From contig CBFIEM010000007.1 of NCBI GenBank assembly GCA_965661625.1, positions 101,018 to 165,017 of the forward strand: a DNA stretch of 64,000 bases. The letters are read 5' to 3'. The notes beneath the pieces were generated by a model. That model was not told the DNA's origin and did no database searches. It was given only the letters and a program-made list of their open reading frames with translations. The DNA is from GCA-2705995 sp965661625 (GTDB lineage Bacteria; Bacteroidota; Bacteroidia; Flavobacteriales_G; Salibacteraceae). Below are positions 43,165 to 52,819 of the stretch, piece after piece (positions within the stretch are counted from its first letter, which is position 1; every line of letters begins with the position of its first letter). The translations under genes and the position numbers were made by a program.

Positions 43165-44244
43165 ATGGTGCACTTTCATACCCTCAAGGTTAGCAATATC
43201 AATCGCGAAACTTCCGATACCGTATCAGTGGCTTTCGACGTTCCCAGTGAATTGAAGGATGAGTTTAGGTTCATCCCCGGTCAGTATGTCACCCTAAAAA
43301 CGGATATAAATGGAGAAGACGTTAGAAGGTCTTATTCGCTATGCAGTTATGACGCTGGAGGAGAAGGGCTTCGGGTAGCCGTAAAAGAAGTGCCAGGTGG
43401 AAAAATGAGCACTTTTTTGAATCGCGAACTAAAAGAGGGAACCACTTTAGAAGTCGCTCAACCTGAAGGTTCTTTTACACCAACCTTAAACCCCGAGGAA
43501 GGGACAAGCTACTTGCTTTTTGCGGCAGGAAGTGGAATAACACCCATGATGTCCATTATTAAAGGGGTGCTCAATGAAGAACCAAAAAGCAGGATCACCT
43601 TATTTTATGGAAGTAGAAATGAGTCTGCTGTAATTTTTGGGAAAGAATTAGATGCACTTGTAGCGAAGTTTGAGGACCGCTTGCAAGTTGTGCATATATT
43701 TTCTCAACCACAGCAGGCGAAACGTGGAATTTTCAAGAAGAAGCCAATTACGACTGGAAGGATGGATCCGAAAAAAGTAATTGCGCTACTAAATACTTAT
43801 GCCGATATGGGTGTAGATAATACATGCTTTATCTGTGGTCCAAATGGCATGATGCAAGCGGTTCAGCAAGCGCTGAAAACAGCACGGATTCCTGAAGACC
43901 AGGTTCATGTTGAATATTTCTCTGCTCCTGATGATGGAGAAACCCCCGCTGAAAGTTCATCGGCAACCAGCTGCACTGCTGAAGTGGTAATGGATGGCGA
44001 GTCACAATTAATTGAGGTCGAAGCGGGAACTACAATCTTGGATGCTGCACTAGACGCAGGACTAGATGCACCGTACTCTTGCCGTGGAGCTGTTTGCAGC
44101 TCATGTATGGCTAAATTGGAGGAGGGAAGCGTAGATATGAAAATGAATTACGTCCTTACAGACGCAGAGGTAGAAGAAGGGTATATTGTTTCTTGCCAAT
44201 CTTGTCCAACAACATCAAAAGTGAAAGTGAACTTCGACGTTTAG
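43165..44244 (+). CDS. PaaE-like ferredoxin-NAD(P)H reductase with 2Fe-2S domain
   Basis: 359 residues in three parts: FAD-binding domain (FIPGQYVTLKT, RRSYSLCSYDAGG), NAD(P)-binding domain (LLFAAGSGITPMMSIIKG, FICGPNGMMQAVQQAL), and a plant-type ferredoxin domain at about 270-359 with cluster cysteines in SCRGAVCSSCMAKL and SCQSC. It passes electrons from NAD(P)H to an oxygenase or other acceptor. No oxygenase subunits are adjacent, so a phenylacetate role is not supported here; the family name only describes its shape. Confidence 0.9.
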   Translation: MVHFHTLKVSNINRETSDTVSVAFDVPSELKDEFRFIPGQYVTLKTDINGEDVRRSYSLCSYDAGGEGLRVAVKEVPGGKMSTFLNRELKEGTTLEVAQPEGSFTPTLNPEEGTSYLLFAAGSGITPMMSIIKGVLNEEPKSRITLFYGSRNESAVIFGKELDALVAKFEDRLQVVHIFSQPQQAKRGIFKKKPITTGRMDPKKVIALLNTYADMGVDNTCFICGPNGMMQAVQQALKTARIPEDQVHVEYFSAPDDGETPAESSSATSCTAEVVMDGESQLIEVEAGTTILDAALDAGLDAPYSCRGAVCSSCMAKLEEGSVDMKMNYVLTDAEVEEGYIVSCQSCPTTSKVKVNFDV

Positions 44245-44248
44245 CAGG

Positions 44249-47200
44249 TTAGCTAAAAAGCGACATCTGCTCACCGCCATCCGACGATATTTGAATGAGT
44301 CTTAATGGAGAAGTGTATACGATGTAGCCCTCAACAGATTGGTTGGTTAAACTTCCCAGTGCAGAGCGGTATTGATTGACTTGCTCCTCGTGCTTCGGGT
44401 GAGGTGTTCCTGTCTTAAAATCAACAACAACGTGTTTTTCTCCGCTTATTGCGACTAAGTCGGGCCTTAACAGATTTCCGCTAGCATCTACTAGTTCGCG
44501 TTCAGAAAGAACGGTTTCTGCATTCAAGAAAGGCTCAATTTCAGGGTGAGAAACAACTGCATTCAAGTGATTATAAAAGGCGGATTTGTCCTGATCTGAA
44601 AGCCAGCCTTCCGCCAACGCCAAATCAACAATTTCATTGAGACTACTGCCTTGAATATACTTTTCAATAGCGGCATGGATTAAGTTCCCATACATTTTGG
44701 CTTCCCGACGAGAATCACCCTCCTCTCGGAAACGATGTGCAGTGAGTGCAAATCGAATTTTTTCTTCCCACGGCTTCTGAATGGGATAGTTCCATGTTTC
44801 AGGATCAATGGTAGTTTTCTCAGGTTTGTCGCGCTTTAACCGCTCACCAAATTGTAGACACCCTTTTTCCGCATCAAAGCTAGGGTGATTGAGGATCAGG
44901 TTTGTGTAGTGTTTTGGTCTCCGTGATTGCTCATAATCACTAGAAATTATGATCAACCTAGATTCGGCACGTGTTGTTCCAACATACAGCAAGTTGATAA
45001 ACTCTTCTAAGGTTTTTTGCTTATTGGCTGAATGGGTTTTCTCGAGTTGAAATGACTTTGCCGACTGTTCGTTTAGACCTACAGGAGATTTGGTAATGGC
45101 ATATTCAGTTCCAGTGTTGACCCAAGCAATTTCGGAATCCTGGCGGGCACTTTTATTAACCCAAGGAAAAATAACAACTGGAAACTCGAGTCCCTTAGAC
45201 TTGTGTATGGTCATTATTTGAATGGCATCGGCATCTTTAGGAACATCTACTGAAAGGTCTGATTTCTTACGTTCCCAATAGCTTAAGAATTGCTGTGGTA
45301 AATTCCCATGACGATCTGAAAAATCAAAAACAAGTTCCCTAAAAGATTCTAAATACGCATCATTTCCAAGGGTTGGGAAAAAGTAACGGATGAGGTGGTC
45401 AGTAACTTCAGAAAGGGGTGAGAACTTGATTCGTTCGAGTTCTTCCATTATTCCTTGTTGACTTAAGAAGTCGTCAAAATGTGAACGGTCCTTATTCAAT
45501 TTAAACAATACCTCATGCAGCACGAAGTTCCCTACCGAATTCATGTTTAAACAAAAGGCCAACCTCGCACGCGTGAGTTGATCAAAGGGTTGACTTAAAT
45601 ACCCAATGCAGGCTACTAATAGTTGAACCGGAGGGTATTTGCTAAGTAATAGGGATTCAGAAGATAATACGGGAATATGTTTTGCTAACAGCAAGTCGGC
45701 AAGCTGCACACTCTGACTGCGTTTTCGTGTAATGAGGCAGATTTCTGATTTGGAATATCCGTCGTCTAGCGCAGCGCTAACAGCTTCCCATACTTGATTG
45801 AGCACCCATTCCACTTCTAAATCCGAATCTTTTTCTGGCCATGTTTTATGGATTGCCATTACTAATCCAGACTCCTTTTTTTGATGAATTTCCTGCTCTT
45901 GATTTTTATAGGTTGCCCCAAGTGCATCTGGATAAGCTTCACTAAGTGAGTTGTACAGCCAATTATTAAACTGAATTACCTCAGGAGATGAGCGGTAATT
46001 AACAGCTAATCGTGTTTCTTGATAGTGTCGTTTTAGTGAGGCTTCTCGTTCGGCAATAATTGGATTATCAGTTCCCGCTAATTCCGGAAGTTGTGTGAAT
46101 TGCTGGCTGTTTCCACCCCTCCATCTGTAGATAGCCTGTTTGGCATCTCCAACCAATAAGTTAAGGTATTCCGAAGCCAGCGCATTATCAACTAACGGAA
46201 CCAAATTTTGCCATTGCATCTCACTGGTGTCTTGAAATTCATCAATGAGGTAGTGATGGTAGCGTTCACCTAATCGCTCATAAATGAATGGCGCTGGTTC
46301 TTGGGTAACAATTTCAGCAATTTTCCGGTTAAATTCTGAAATTGGCACAACGCTGTGCTCTTCTTGATACTTTAATAGCTCTTGTCTAACCGCAATTGAG
46401 GCGGCAAATGGATAAACCCGTTTATAGAGGAAATAACATTTTCGGATTACCTCAGAAGCTTCATTATAAGTCTCTAAAGCGTTGATAATTATAGGTTTTA
46501 AAGGCGACACCATTTCTTCAATTGCTCTACGCTCTCCAACTTTCAAACTCTTTTTAGCCCATTCTTCCTTTTGAATGAGCTTCATTGCAGACTTTAATTC
46601 TTTGTCGAAATGACCAGCATCAACGGCTTCGAAAAGTTTCGGAATTCCTTTTTTGCCTTCAGCCAGATTTTCGACGTTAATTCCTGATTCAACGAGGCCC
46701 TCTTTTGCCGTGTTAACCGCATTGGTAACAGAGGTTTTCAGTTCGCCAATACGTTGCTGCAATTGCTTCGCATATTCCAAGAATGCCGTTGGGTTCACTG
46801 AAGAGAATGACTCCAAATGATGAGCTTGCTCTTCCTTGAACATTTTTTTACTAAAATCAAACAAGGCTTGATCCAGTCGCCACCGCTCATTCTCTTCTAC
46901 ATTTCTTCCAGCAAATTGAAGCAGTGTATCTGATAAGACACTTTCATTTCCAGCTTGGGCAATGGTAGAGTCAACAGCTAATGCAATTATTCGATCTACA
47001 TCCAACTCAATTTCAAATGAAACAGGTAGTTGTAAATCGTGGGCAAAAGTGCGTATGATGCGGTGGGTAAAGCTATCAATTGTGCTTATGGAAAAGTCTG
47101 CATAATGATGGAGTAAGTGCGATAATGTGCCTTGGGCACGAGCGGTTAATTCTTCCGCAGAAATGGAGAGGTCTTTTTGAAGTTGTTTTCCGATAACGGC

Positions 47201-47434
47201 TATTGATCCAGATCCAGCATCACCATGTGCGAAAGTACTCAACGCTTCAAGAACCCTGCTTTTCATTTCATCTGCAGCCTTATTTGTAAATGTGATTGCC
47301 AAAATATGACGGTAATAGTCAGGCGAATCAGATTGTAAAGCAAGCATAAGGTACATGCGAACTAGGGCAGTGGTTTTGCCTGAACCTGCTGAGGCTCTGT
47401 AGACCGAGAATGGTTTAGGTGTTCTTGATTTCAT
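44249..47434 (-). CDS. AddA/RecB-like UvrD-family helicase with C-terminal nuclease
   Basis: 1061 residues. The superfamily 1 helicase motifs appear in order: Walker A ASAGSGKTTALV, ITFTNKAADEMKSR, DEFQDTSEMQW, GDAKQAIYRWRGG, NYRSSPEVI, IMTIHKSKGLEFPVVI, NLLYVGTTRAESRL. The end is a PD-(D/E)XK nuclease (RPDLVAIS, VVDFKTGTPHP). Together this is the AddA-type end-resection enzyme of recombination repair. An AddB-type partner is not next to it. It converges with the ferredoxin reductase gene, with four bases between the stops. Confidence 0.92.
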   Translation of the reverse strand: MKSRTPKPFSVYRASAGSGKTTALVRMYLMLALQSDSPDYYRHILAITFTNKAADEMKSRVLEALSTFAHGDAGSGSIAVIGKQLQKDLSISAEELTARAQGTLSHLLHHYADFSISTIDSFTHRIIRTFAHDLQLPVSFEIELDVDRIIALAVDSTIAQAGNESVLSDTLLQFAGRNVEENERWRLDQALFDFSKKMFKEEQAHHLESFSSVNPTAFLEYAKQLQQRIGELKTSVTNAVNTAKEGLVESGINVENLAEGKKGIPKLFEAVDAGHFDKELKSAMKLIQKEEWAKKSLKVGERRAIEEMVSPLKPIIINALETYNEASEVIRKCYFLYKRVYPFAASIAVRQELLKYQEEHSVVPISEFNRKIAEIVTQEPAPFIYERLGERYHHYLIDEFQDTSEMQWQNLVPLVDNALASEYLNLLVGDAKQAIYRWRGGNSQQFTQLPELAGTDNPIIAEREASLKRHYQETRLAVNYRSSPEVIQFNNWLYNSLSEAYPDALGATYKNQEQEIHQKKESGLVMAIHKTWPEKDSDLEVEWVLNQVWEAVSAALDDGYSKSEICLITRKRSQSVQLADLLLAKHIPVLSSESLLLSKYPPVQLLVACIGYLSQPFDQLTRARLAFCLNMNSVGNFVLHEVLFKLNKDRSHFDDFLSQQGIMEELERIKFSPLSEVTDHLIRYFFPTLGNDAYLESFRELVFDFSDRHGNLPQQFLSYWERKKSDLSVDVPKDADAIQIMTIHKSKGLEFPVVIFPWVNKSARQDSEIAWVNTGTEYAITKSPVGLNEQSAKSFQLEKTHSANKQKTLEEFINLLYVGTTRAESRLIIISSDYEQSRRPKHYTNLILNHPSFDAEKGCLQFGERLKRDKPEKTTIDPETWNYPIQKPWEEKIRFALTAHRFREEGDSRREAKMYGNLIHAAIEKYIQGSSLNEIVDLALAEGWLSDQDKSAFYNHLNAVVSHPEIEPFLNAETVLSERELVDASGNLLRPDLVAISGEKHVVVDFKTGTPHPKHEEQVNQYRSALGSLTNQSVEGYIVYTSPLRLIQISSDGGEQMSLFS

Positions 47435-47515
47435 TGTATCTTTCGAAACTAAACCAAAAATACAGAGATAGTTCTTGCCAAACTATTTGTGTGCTTTATT
47501 CGTTTATAAAGACGT

Positions 47516-49573
47516 ATGAAATATTCAGTTGCCTTTCTTATTGCCTTTCCATTTTTACTGATAAGTCTTCTTCAAGCGCAGTCTGTTCAAGAAGGTGAAT
47601 TACTAATTCAATTTCATAATCAAGTGGACCCCGTTAAAACATTGGAAGCTTGGAATGCAGATCGCTCCAATTGGGGGTTTGAACTGAAACGACAATTGGT
47701 TCCTAGCATGAACATTAGTCACGTACTGTTTAACCCAATTAATGTTTCATTCGATGAGGCATTAGAATATGCAAAATCACAATCAGCTGTAATCATTGCT
47801 CAAGGAAATCACGGTGGTGTTCACACGCGAATTAACGAGCCCAATGATCCCGGTTATAGCAACCAATGGGGATTGAACAATACTGCTCCAGGCGCGGCTC
47901 ATGCAAACGAGGCATGGGATAAAGTTACTGGAGGCGTAACAGCTCATGGCGATACCATTGTTATCGCGATTGTAGACGGTGGGGCAGATTTGGCTCATCC
48001 AGATGTGAATTTCTACCAGAATCATCACGAAATTCCCAATAATGGTATTGATGACGATCAGAATGGGTATATCGATGATGTCAATGGCTGGAATGCTTAT
48101 GCTTCAACAGGAACAATTCCCGTTGATTTTCACGGTCAGCATTGCTCTGGTATTGCTGGAGCGATCGGGGACAATGGAATAGGAGTGAGTGGTGTAAGTT
48201 GGGATGTTGAAATCATGCCGGTAGCAGCCTCTTCTGGGATGGAATCAGTAGTGTTAGAAGGTTACGGTTATGTTTTGGCAATGCGCAAGAAGTATAATGA
48301 AACCCAAGGTGATTCAGGGGCTTATGTCGTAGCCACAAACTCTTCTTTTGGAGTGAATTTTGGCGACCCTGTTAACTTTCCACTTTGGTGCAACTTTTAC
48401 GACTCGTTAGGAGCCGCTGGTATTCTAAGTTGTGGAGCAACTGCAAATTTGAATATTGACGTTGACGTGAGTTCTGACGTGCCAACTGCGTGTCTCAGTG
48501 ACTTTATGTTAAGTGTGACCAATATGAACGCTTCAGGACTGAAAAGCGGTAATGCCGCATATGGCTTAACAATGATAGATTTGGGAGCTCCAGGAACAGG
48601 TATATACTCTACCCTTCCAAATAACCAATATGGAAACTTATCTGGAACAAGCATGGCAACACCTCATGTTGCAGGAGCAATCGGATTAATGTATGCTGGT
48701 ATTTGTGAACGCGTGCTCGATGAATACCAAAATGATCCTGCTGGTTTAGCGTTAAAAATTCGAGATGCCATTCTTGAGGAGGGTACGGATTTTAATACCA
48801 GCTTGACGGGTAATACTGTAACTGGTGGTAAATTGAATGTCGCAAAATGTATTGATGCAGTGCTCGGTTGGAATTGCCTAGATGTTACAGCAAGTGTTCA
48901 GCCTGATAGCTGCTATGGTTGCTCTGGAATGATCGATTTAGCGGTGGCCCCAACCTACGGTGTAGGCCCGTTTGAGTTTCTTTGGAACAATGGCGACACC
49001 ACAGCTCAACTAACTGGCTTGTGTTCTGGTAATTATGCTGTTACCGTTACCGACTCATTGGGCTTCCAGTTTACCGATTCTTTGGAGGTAATTACTACAG
49101 ATTCCATAAGTGTTAGTGTAACTACCACTCCAGAAACCCCAAACCTCGCCAATGGTGAAATCAGCCTCCAAGTATTTGGAGGGACTGGAAACTTCACTTA
49201 TGCATGGAGTAACGGTAAGTCAACTGCTGTAAATAGTGAAATTCAAGCTGGAAATTATACCGTAACTATAACAGACGAGGGGGGGTGTAATACTGTATTG
49301 GAAATACAATTATCTGCCTTATCATCGGTTTCGGAACTCACGACGAAGAACTTACGTATATATCCAAACCCTACGCATGGTTCTTTTCAAATTAGTGGAT
49401 CTACTGAGGTAGAGAAGGTAGAGCTGTTTTCATTGCAAGGGAAACTACTGCAAACATTCTCTGCGCATCAATTGGGTAGTCAATTGAATATTGACAAGTA
49501 TGCCTCAGGAAGCTACTTGATAAGGATTCACGAGGGCTTGAATGTTACAAATCTAGTTTTGCATAAACAGTAG
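47516..49573 (+). CDS. Subtilisin-like (S8) protease, T9SS type A cargo
   Basis: 685 residues. Signal peptide (FLIAFPFLLISLLQAQ), an inhibitor-like propeptide, then the S8 catalytic domain with Asp in AIVDGGADLAHPD, His in FHGQHCSGIAGAIG, and Ser in GTSMATPHVAG. Residues about 450-605 carry two SprB-type repeat segments (GPFEFLWNNGDTTAQL, TYAWSNGKSTAV). A type A sorting domain ends the protein (LRIYPNPTHGSFQISG, LFSLQGKLLQTF, YASGSYLIRIH). It should be secreted by T9SS. A peroxidase gene follows after two bases. Confidence 0.93.
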   Translation: MKYSVAFLIAFPFLLISLLQAQSVQEGELLIQFHNQVDPVKTLEAWNADRSNWGFELKRQLVPSMNISHVLFNPINVSFDEALEYAKSQSAVIIAQGNHGGVHTRINEPNDPGYSNQWGLNNTAPGAAHANEAWDKVTGGVTAHGDTIVIAIVDGGADLAHPDVNFYQNHHEIPNNGIDDDQNGYIDDVNGWNAYASTGTIPVDFHGQHCSGIAGAIGDNGIGVSGVSWDVEIMPVAASSGMESVVLEGYGYVLAMRKKYNETQGDSGAYVVATNSSFGVNFGDPVNFPLWCNFYDSLGAAGILSCGATANLNIDVDVSSDVPTACLSDFMLSVTNMNASGLKSGNAAYGLTMIDLGAPGTGIYSTLPNNQYGNLSGTSMATPHVAGAIGLMYAGICERVLDEYQNDPAGLALKIRDAILEEGTDFNTSLTGNTVTGGKLNVAKCIDAVLGWNCLDVTASVQPDSCYGCSGMIDLAVAPTYGVGPFEFLWNNGDTTAQLTGLCSGNYAVTVTDSLGFQFTDSLEVITTDSISVSVTTTPETPNLANGEISLQVFGGTGNFTYAWSNGKSTAVNSEIQAGNYTVTITDEGGCNTVLEIQLSALSSVSELTTKNLRIYPNPTHGSFQISGSTEVEKVELFSLQGKLLQTFSAHQLGSQLNIDKYASGSYLIRIHEGLNVTNLVLHKQ

Positions 49574-49575
49574 TT

Positions 49576-50634
49576 ATGGATGTTAAATGGGGACTTTTAG
49601 GGTTATTCACACTTGCGTTAATTAGCTGCCAGCCCGATGATGATGACGATACGCCTAGGGTAAATGAACCAACTCCGTACGACCTGGAGTTGCCTGCTGG
49701 TTTTCCGCCCATGGATATTCCGGCAGACAATCCATTGACCATCGAAGGTGTAGCCTTAGGTAAAAAGCTGTTTTATGACCCGATCTTATCTGATGACAAT
49801 ACCCAAAGTTGCGGCAGTTGTCACAACCAAGCATTGGCCTTTACAGATAATGGTAAGCGGTTTAGTGTAGGGATTGATGGCATTGCGGGAAACCGCAATT
49901 CAATGCAATTAATCAACCTGGGCTATATGAGGAATTTGTTTTGGGATGGCCGTGATGCAACCCTAGAAGAACAGGCTTTAGAGCCAGTTCCAAATCCAAT
50001 TGAAATGCATCAAACATGGCCAGATGCCATGAGTAAACTTAACAGCGACCCAGCTTATCCGGGCTTATTTAAAGCCGCTTTTGGAACCTCGTTTATAGAC
50101 TCTCTGATCGTTGCAAAGGCCTTGGCGCAGTTTGAGCGCACGTTGATCTCAGGCGATTCTAAATTTGATCAAAGTTTACGGGGTGAAGTATTGTTATCTG
50201 AATCTGAACGAAGGGGACAACAAATCTTCAATAGTGAGCGTGGTGATTGCTTTCATTGTCATGCCGGCGGTAGGCTATTTACAGATAATCAATTCCATAA
50301 CAATGGATTAGACCTCGTTCTAACTGATTTAGGCTTAGGCGCAGTAACGAATAATCCTACTGATAATGGAAAATTTAAAACGCCAACATTGAGAAACATT
50401 GCAGTAACAGGCCCTTTTATGCACGATGGCAGGTTTGAAACGTTAGCAGAAGTAATAAACTTTTACAGCGACTCGGTAGAGGTAAATTCACCGAATATTG
50501 ACCCTACTATGCAAAAAACAAATAGACCAGGTGGACAGTTGAATTTAACAAACCAAGAGAAAATTGACCTCGAGAATTTTCTTTTAACCTTAACTGACTC
50601 AGTGTTTTTGTCAAACCCTGACTTCGCACCTTAA
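49576..50634 (+). CDS. Di-haem cytochrome c peroxidase (MauG/CcpA family), lipoprotein
   Basis: 352 residues. Lipobox (FTLALISC) followed by an acidic stretch. Two haem c sites: CGSCH near 77 and CFHCH near 225. Family blocks: LGKKLFYDPILSDDNTQSCGSCHNQ, MQLINLGYMRNLFWDGR, FKTPTLRNIAVTGPFMHDGRF. It uses cytochrome c electrons to remove peroxide at the cell envelope. It starts two bases after the subtilase gene. Confidence 0.93.
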   Translation: MDVKWGLLGLFTLALISCQPDDDDDTPRVNEPTPYDLELPAGFPPMDIPADNPLTIEGVALGKKLFYDPILSDDNTQSCGSCHNQALAFTDNGKRFSVGIDGIAGNRNSMQLINLGYMRNLFWDGRDATLEEQALEPVPNPIEMHQTWPDAMSKLNSDPAYPGLFKAAFGTSFIDSLIVAKALAQFERTLISGDSKFDQSLRGEVLLSESERRGQQIFNSERGDCFHCHAGGRLFTDNQFHNNGLDLVLTDLGLGAVTNNPTDNGKFKTPTLRNIAVTGPFMHDGRFETLAEVINFYSDSVEVNSPNIDPTMQKTNRPGGQLNLTNQEKIDLENFLLTLTDSVFLSNPDFAP

Positions 50635-50761
50635 ATTTTATGCATTACTTTTACCCCGCGAAGATGATCGTTTGATTTAACTGATTTTTCGTTTAGATAC
50701 ACAACTGTGGGCACCAACAATACGTCTATTTATGGAGACTACTTAATCAACCCCTTGAATT

Positions 50762-52819
50762 ATGAAAAGAATAGCCACCTGGATTCTTTTCGCCAACTTT
50801 TTGTTTGCTAGTAACGCACTAGCACAATGCCCTCAGATTAATGATGGGTTTGGCGTGCCCCAAGACAACCCCTACTTTATTTCCTGTACAGGAGGAGACT
50901 TTACAATTTTTATTCAGAGTAATGATACCCTTGGTAATTATTCAATTGACTGGGGAGATGGCTCTCCCTTGACCACCGGTCCCGGCCTTGTTCCACCAAA
51001 CTTTATTACGCATTTATATTCGGCTACAATTGACACCTTTAACATCTCCATTACCGACCTCTCCACAGGTTGCGTTATTAACGGAGTGGTAGTTCTTGAG
51101 GAACCTGTTAATGCATCCATTCAGATTCCACTGGGTGGCGTAACTCAAGTTTGCGCTCCTGGTGATATTGACTTCGTAAATAGCAGTACTGATGTTTCGC
51201 CAACAACTGTTTTTCAATGGGATTTTGGCGATGGTAGTCCAATTCAAACATTCGATTATACCAATGAAGGGGACACCATGACCCATACTTACCCGAGGGA
51301 TCAGGTGGATTGTGAAACTATGGTTACCCTGACAGCTGAAAACTATTGTTCATTCGGAAATCCAACATCAGCGCAATTCTTTCCTATTCAAATATGGGAT
51401 ATCGATGATGCTGAAATTCAAGCTTCTGCAATCTTGCTGTGTTATCCAGATACGGTTGTTCAACTTCAGAATATTACCGATAAGAATTGTTTCCAAGAAG
51501 GGAATGTAGCGCAGCGCTACGAGTACTGGAATTTTGGGGATTACTGGGGACTAGGTTATGACTCCATCATTAATTGGCAGCCTTTTGATCCACCAGCGAG
51601 GCCCGGGTATACGTTGGCCTATCCCGGGTTAGGGAGCTATGATGTAATGCTTATTGATTCTAACATTTGCGGGCGAGACACAGCCTATATTACGATTGAT
51701 ATTGTACCTCCTCCGCTAGCTGATATAACCATTAGCGACGACACCATTTGTGAGGGTGATCAGGTCACGTTCTTCAATCAATCATCTCAGGGAGCGAACA
51801 ACTATTTCTGGAACTTCGACTTGGGCAATGGATTTCAGAATTTAAATGGTAATAATAAAACACGCATGTACAATAACAGTGGCGATTACGACATCTTCTT
51901 AGTTGCAAATATAGCAGGAGGTTCAGCGAGCTGTTTTGATACTGCGAATGTTCCTTTACATGTTTTGCCAAGCCCAACAGCTTCTTTTAACTTAAGTGAT
52001 GATGAGGGCTGCGATAGTTTAACTGTGCAGTTTACGGATAATTCAACCGACGCCGTAACTTGGACATGGGACTTGGGAAATGGAAGTTTTTCATTTGGCC
52101 CCAACCCACCCAATCAGACCTATACTAACATTGGAGATGCATCTGTTCAACTTACCGTCCAACATGCAAATGGTTGTCTTGATTCGGAGACTCAAACTAT
52201 TTCTATTTATGAAACTCCAGTTGCAGCATTTACACCTACTAATTTTTGCCAAAACTCAGCGGCAGTTTTTACAGATCAATCAACACACTTTCCCAATGAC
52301 CCAATAATTAACTGGTCTTGGGATTTCGGAGATGGAAGTACAAGTACATTACAAAACCCAGTGAATACCTATTTAGATTCGATTCAATACCCCATAGAAC
52401 TTATTGTTTCCACCGCACATTGTTCTGATACACTTCAAGATTCATTACGTGTTCCCCCTCAGCCTTCGGCTGCGTTTAGCATGAGTGATAGTGCGGGATG
52501 TCCTGCTCTTGAAGTGCTGTTCAGTGATCAATCTCAAGGGGCCGACACTTATTTTTGGCAGTTTGGTGATGGAAACACCAGTTCACAGTCAGATCCCACT
52601 TACTTTTTTGATAATCCCACAACAACTGATACCACCTATGATGTGAGCTTGATTGTAGGAACTACATTCGGTTGTTTCGATACTGCTTATCAATCTGTTA
52701 AAGTATTCGGTGTTTCAGAAGCTTCATTTACCTCCAATGCAACTCCTAATTGTGGACCAATCTCAGTAAACTTCACAGATGCATCAAATGCTGCAACTAA
52801 TTGGACTTGGGATTTTTGA
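50762..52819 (+). CDS. PKD-repeat surface protein, N-terminal part ending at in-frame TGA
   Basis: 685 residues. Signal peptide (MKRIATWILFANFLFASNALAQ), then PKD modules marked by WDFGDG-type motifs (FQWDFGDGS, WTWDLGNG, WSWDFGDGST, FWQFGDGN). The frame stops inside a seventh module at WTWDF followed by TGA (52817-52819). Reading continues in the same frame without any other stop to 56284, and the residues after the stop (DSTGSTLQNPTHIF) complete the module as expected from the earlier GDGSTSTLQNP. As it stands, the product has no type B sorting domain and should not be exported beyond the periplasm. Confidence 0.85.
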   Translation: MKRIATWILFANFLFASNALAQCPQINDGFGVPQDNPYFISCTGGDFTIFIQSNDTLGNYSIDWGDGSPLTTGPGLVPPNFITHLYSATIDTFNISITDLSTGCVINGVVVLEEPVNASIQIPLGGVTQVCAPGDIDFVNSSTDVSPTTVFQWDFGDGSPIQTFDYTNEGDTMTHTYPRDQVDCETMVTLTAENYCSFGNPTSAQFFPIQIWDIDDAEIQASAILLCYPDTVVQLQNITDKNCFQEGNVAQRYEYWNFGDYWGLGYDSIINWQPFDPPARPGYTLAYPGLGSYDVMLIDSNICGRDTAYITIDIVPPPLADITISDDTICEGDQVTFFNQSSQGANNYFWNFDLGNGFQNLNGNNKTRMYNNSGDYDIFLVANIAGGSASCFDTANVPLHVLPSPTASFNLSDDEGCDSLTVQFTDNSTDAVTWTWDLGNGSFSFGPNPPNQTYTNIGDASVQLTVQHANGCLDSETQTISIYETPVAAFTPTNFCQNSAAVFTDQSTHFPNDPIINWSWDFGDGSTSTLQNPVNTYLDSIQYPIELIVSTAHCSDTLQDSLRVPPQPSAAFSMSDSAGCPALEVLFSDQSQGADTYFWQFGDGNTSSQSDPTYFFDNPTTTDTTYDVSLIVGTTFGCFDTAYQSVKVFGVSEASFTSNATPNCGPISVNFTDASNAATNWTWDF

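Noticed and set aside
43165..44244. Part of a phenylacetate degradation (paa) operon
   Set aside because: No paaA-D or other paa genes lie next to it; only the reductase shape is shared.
52817..52819. TGA read as glycine (altered genetic code, as in Gracilibacteria)
   Set aside because: Other genes here end in TGA with normal-length proteins (ccoI, the PKD gene itself at 56284), and only one internal TGA is seen.
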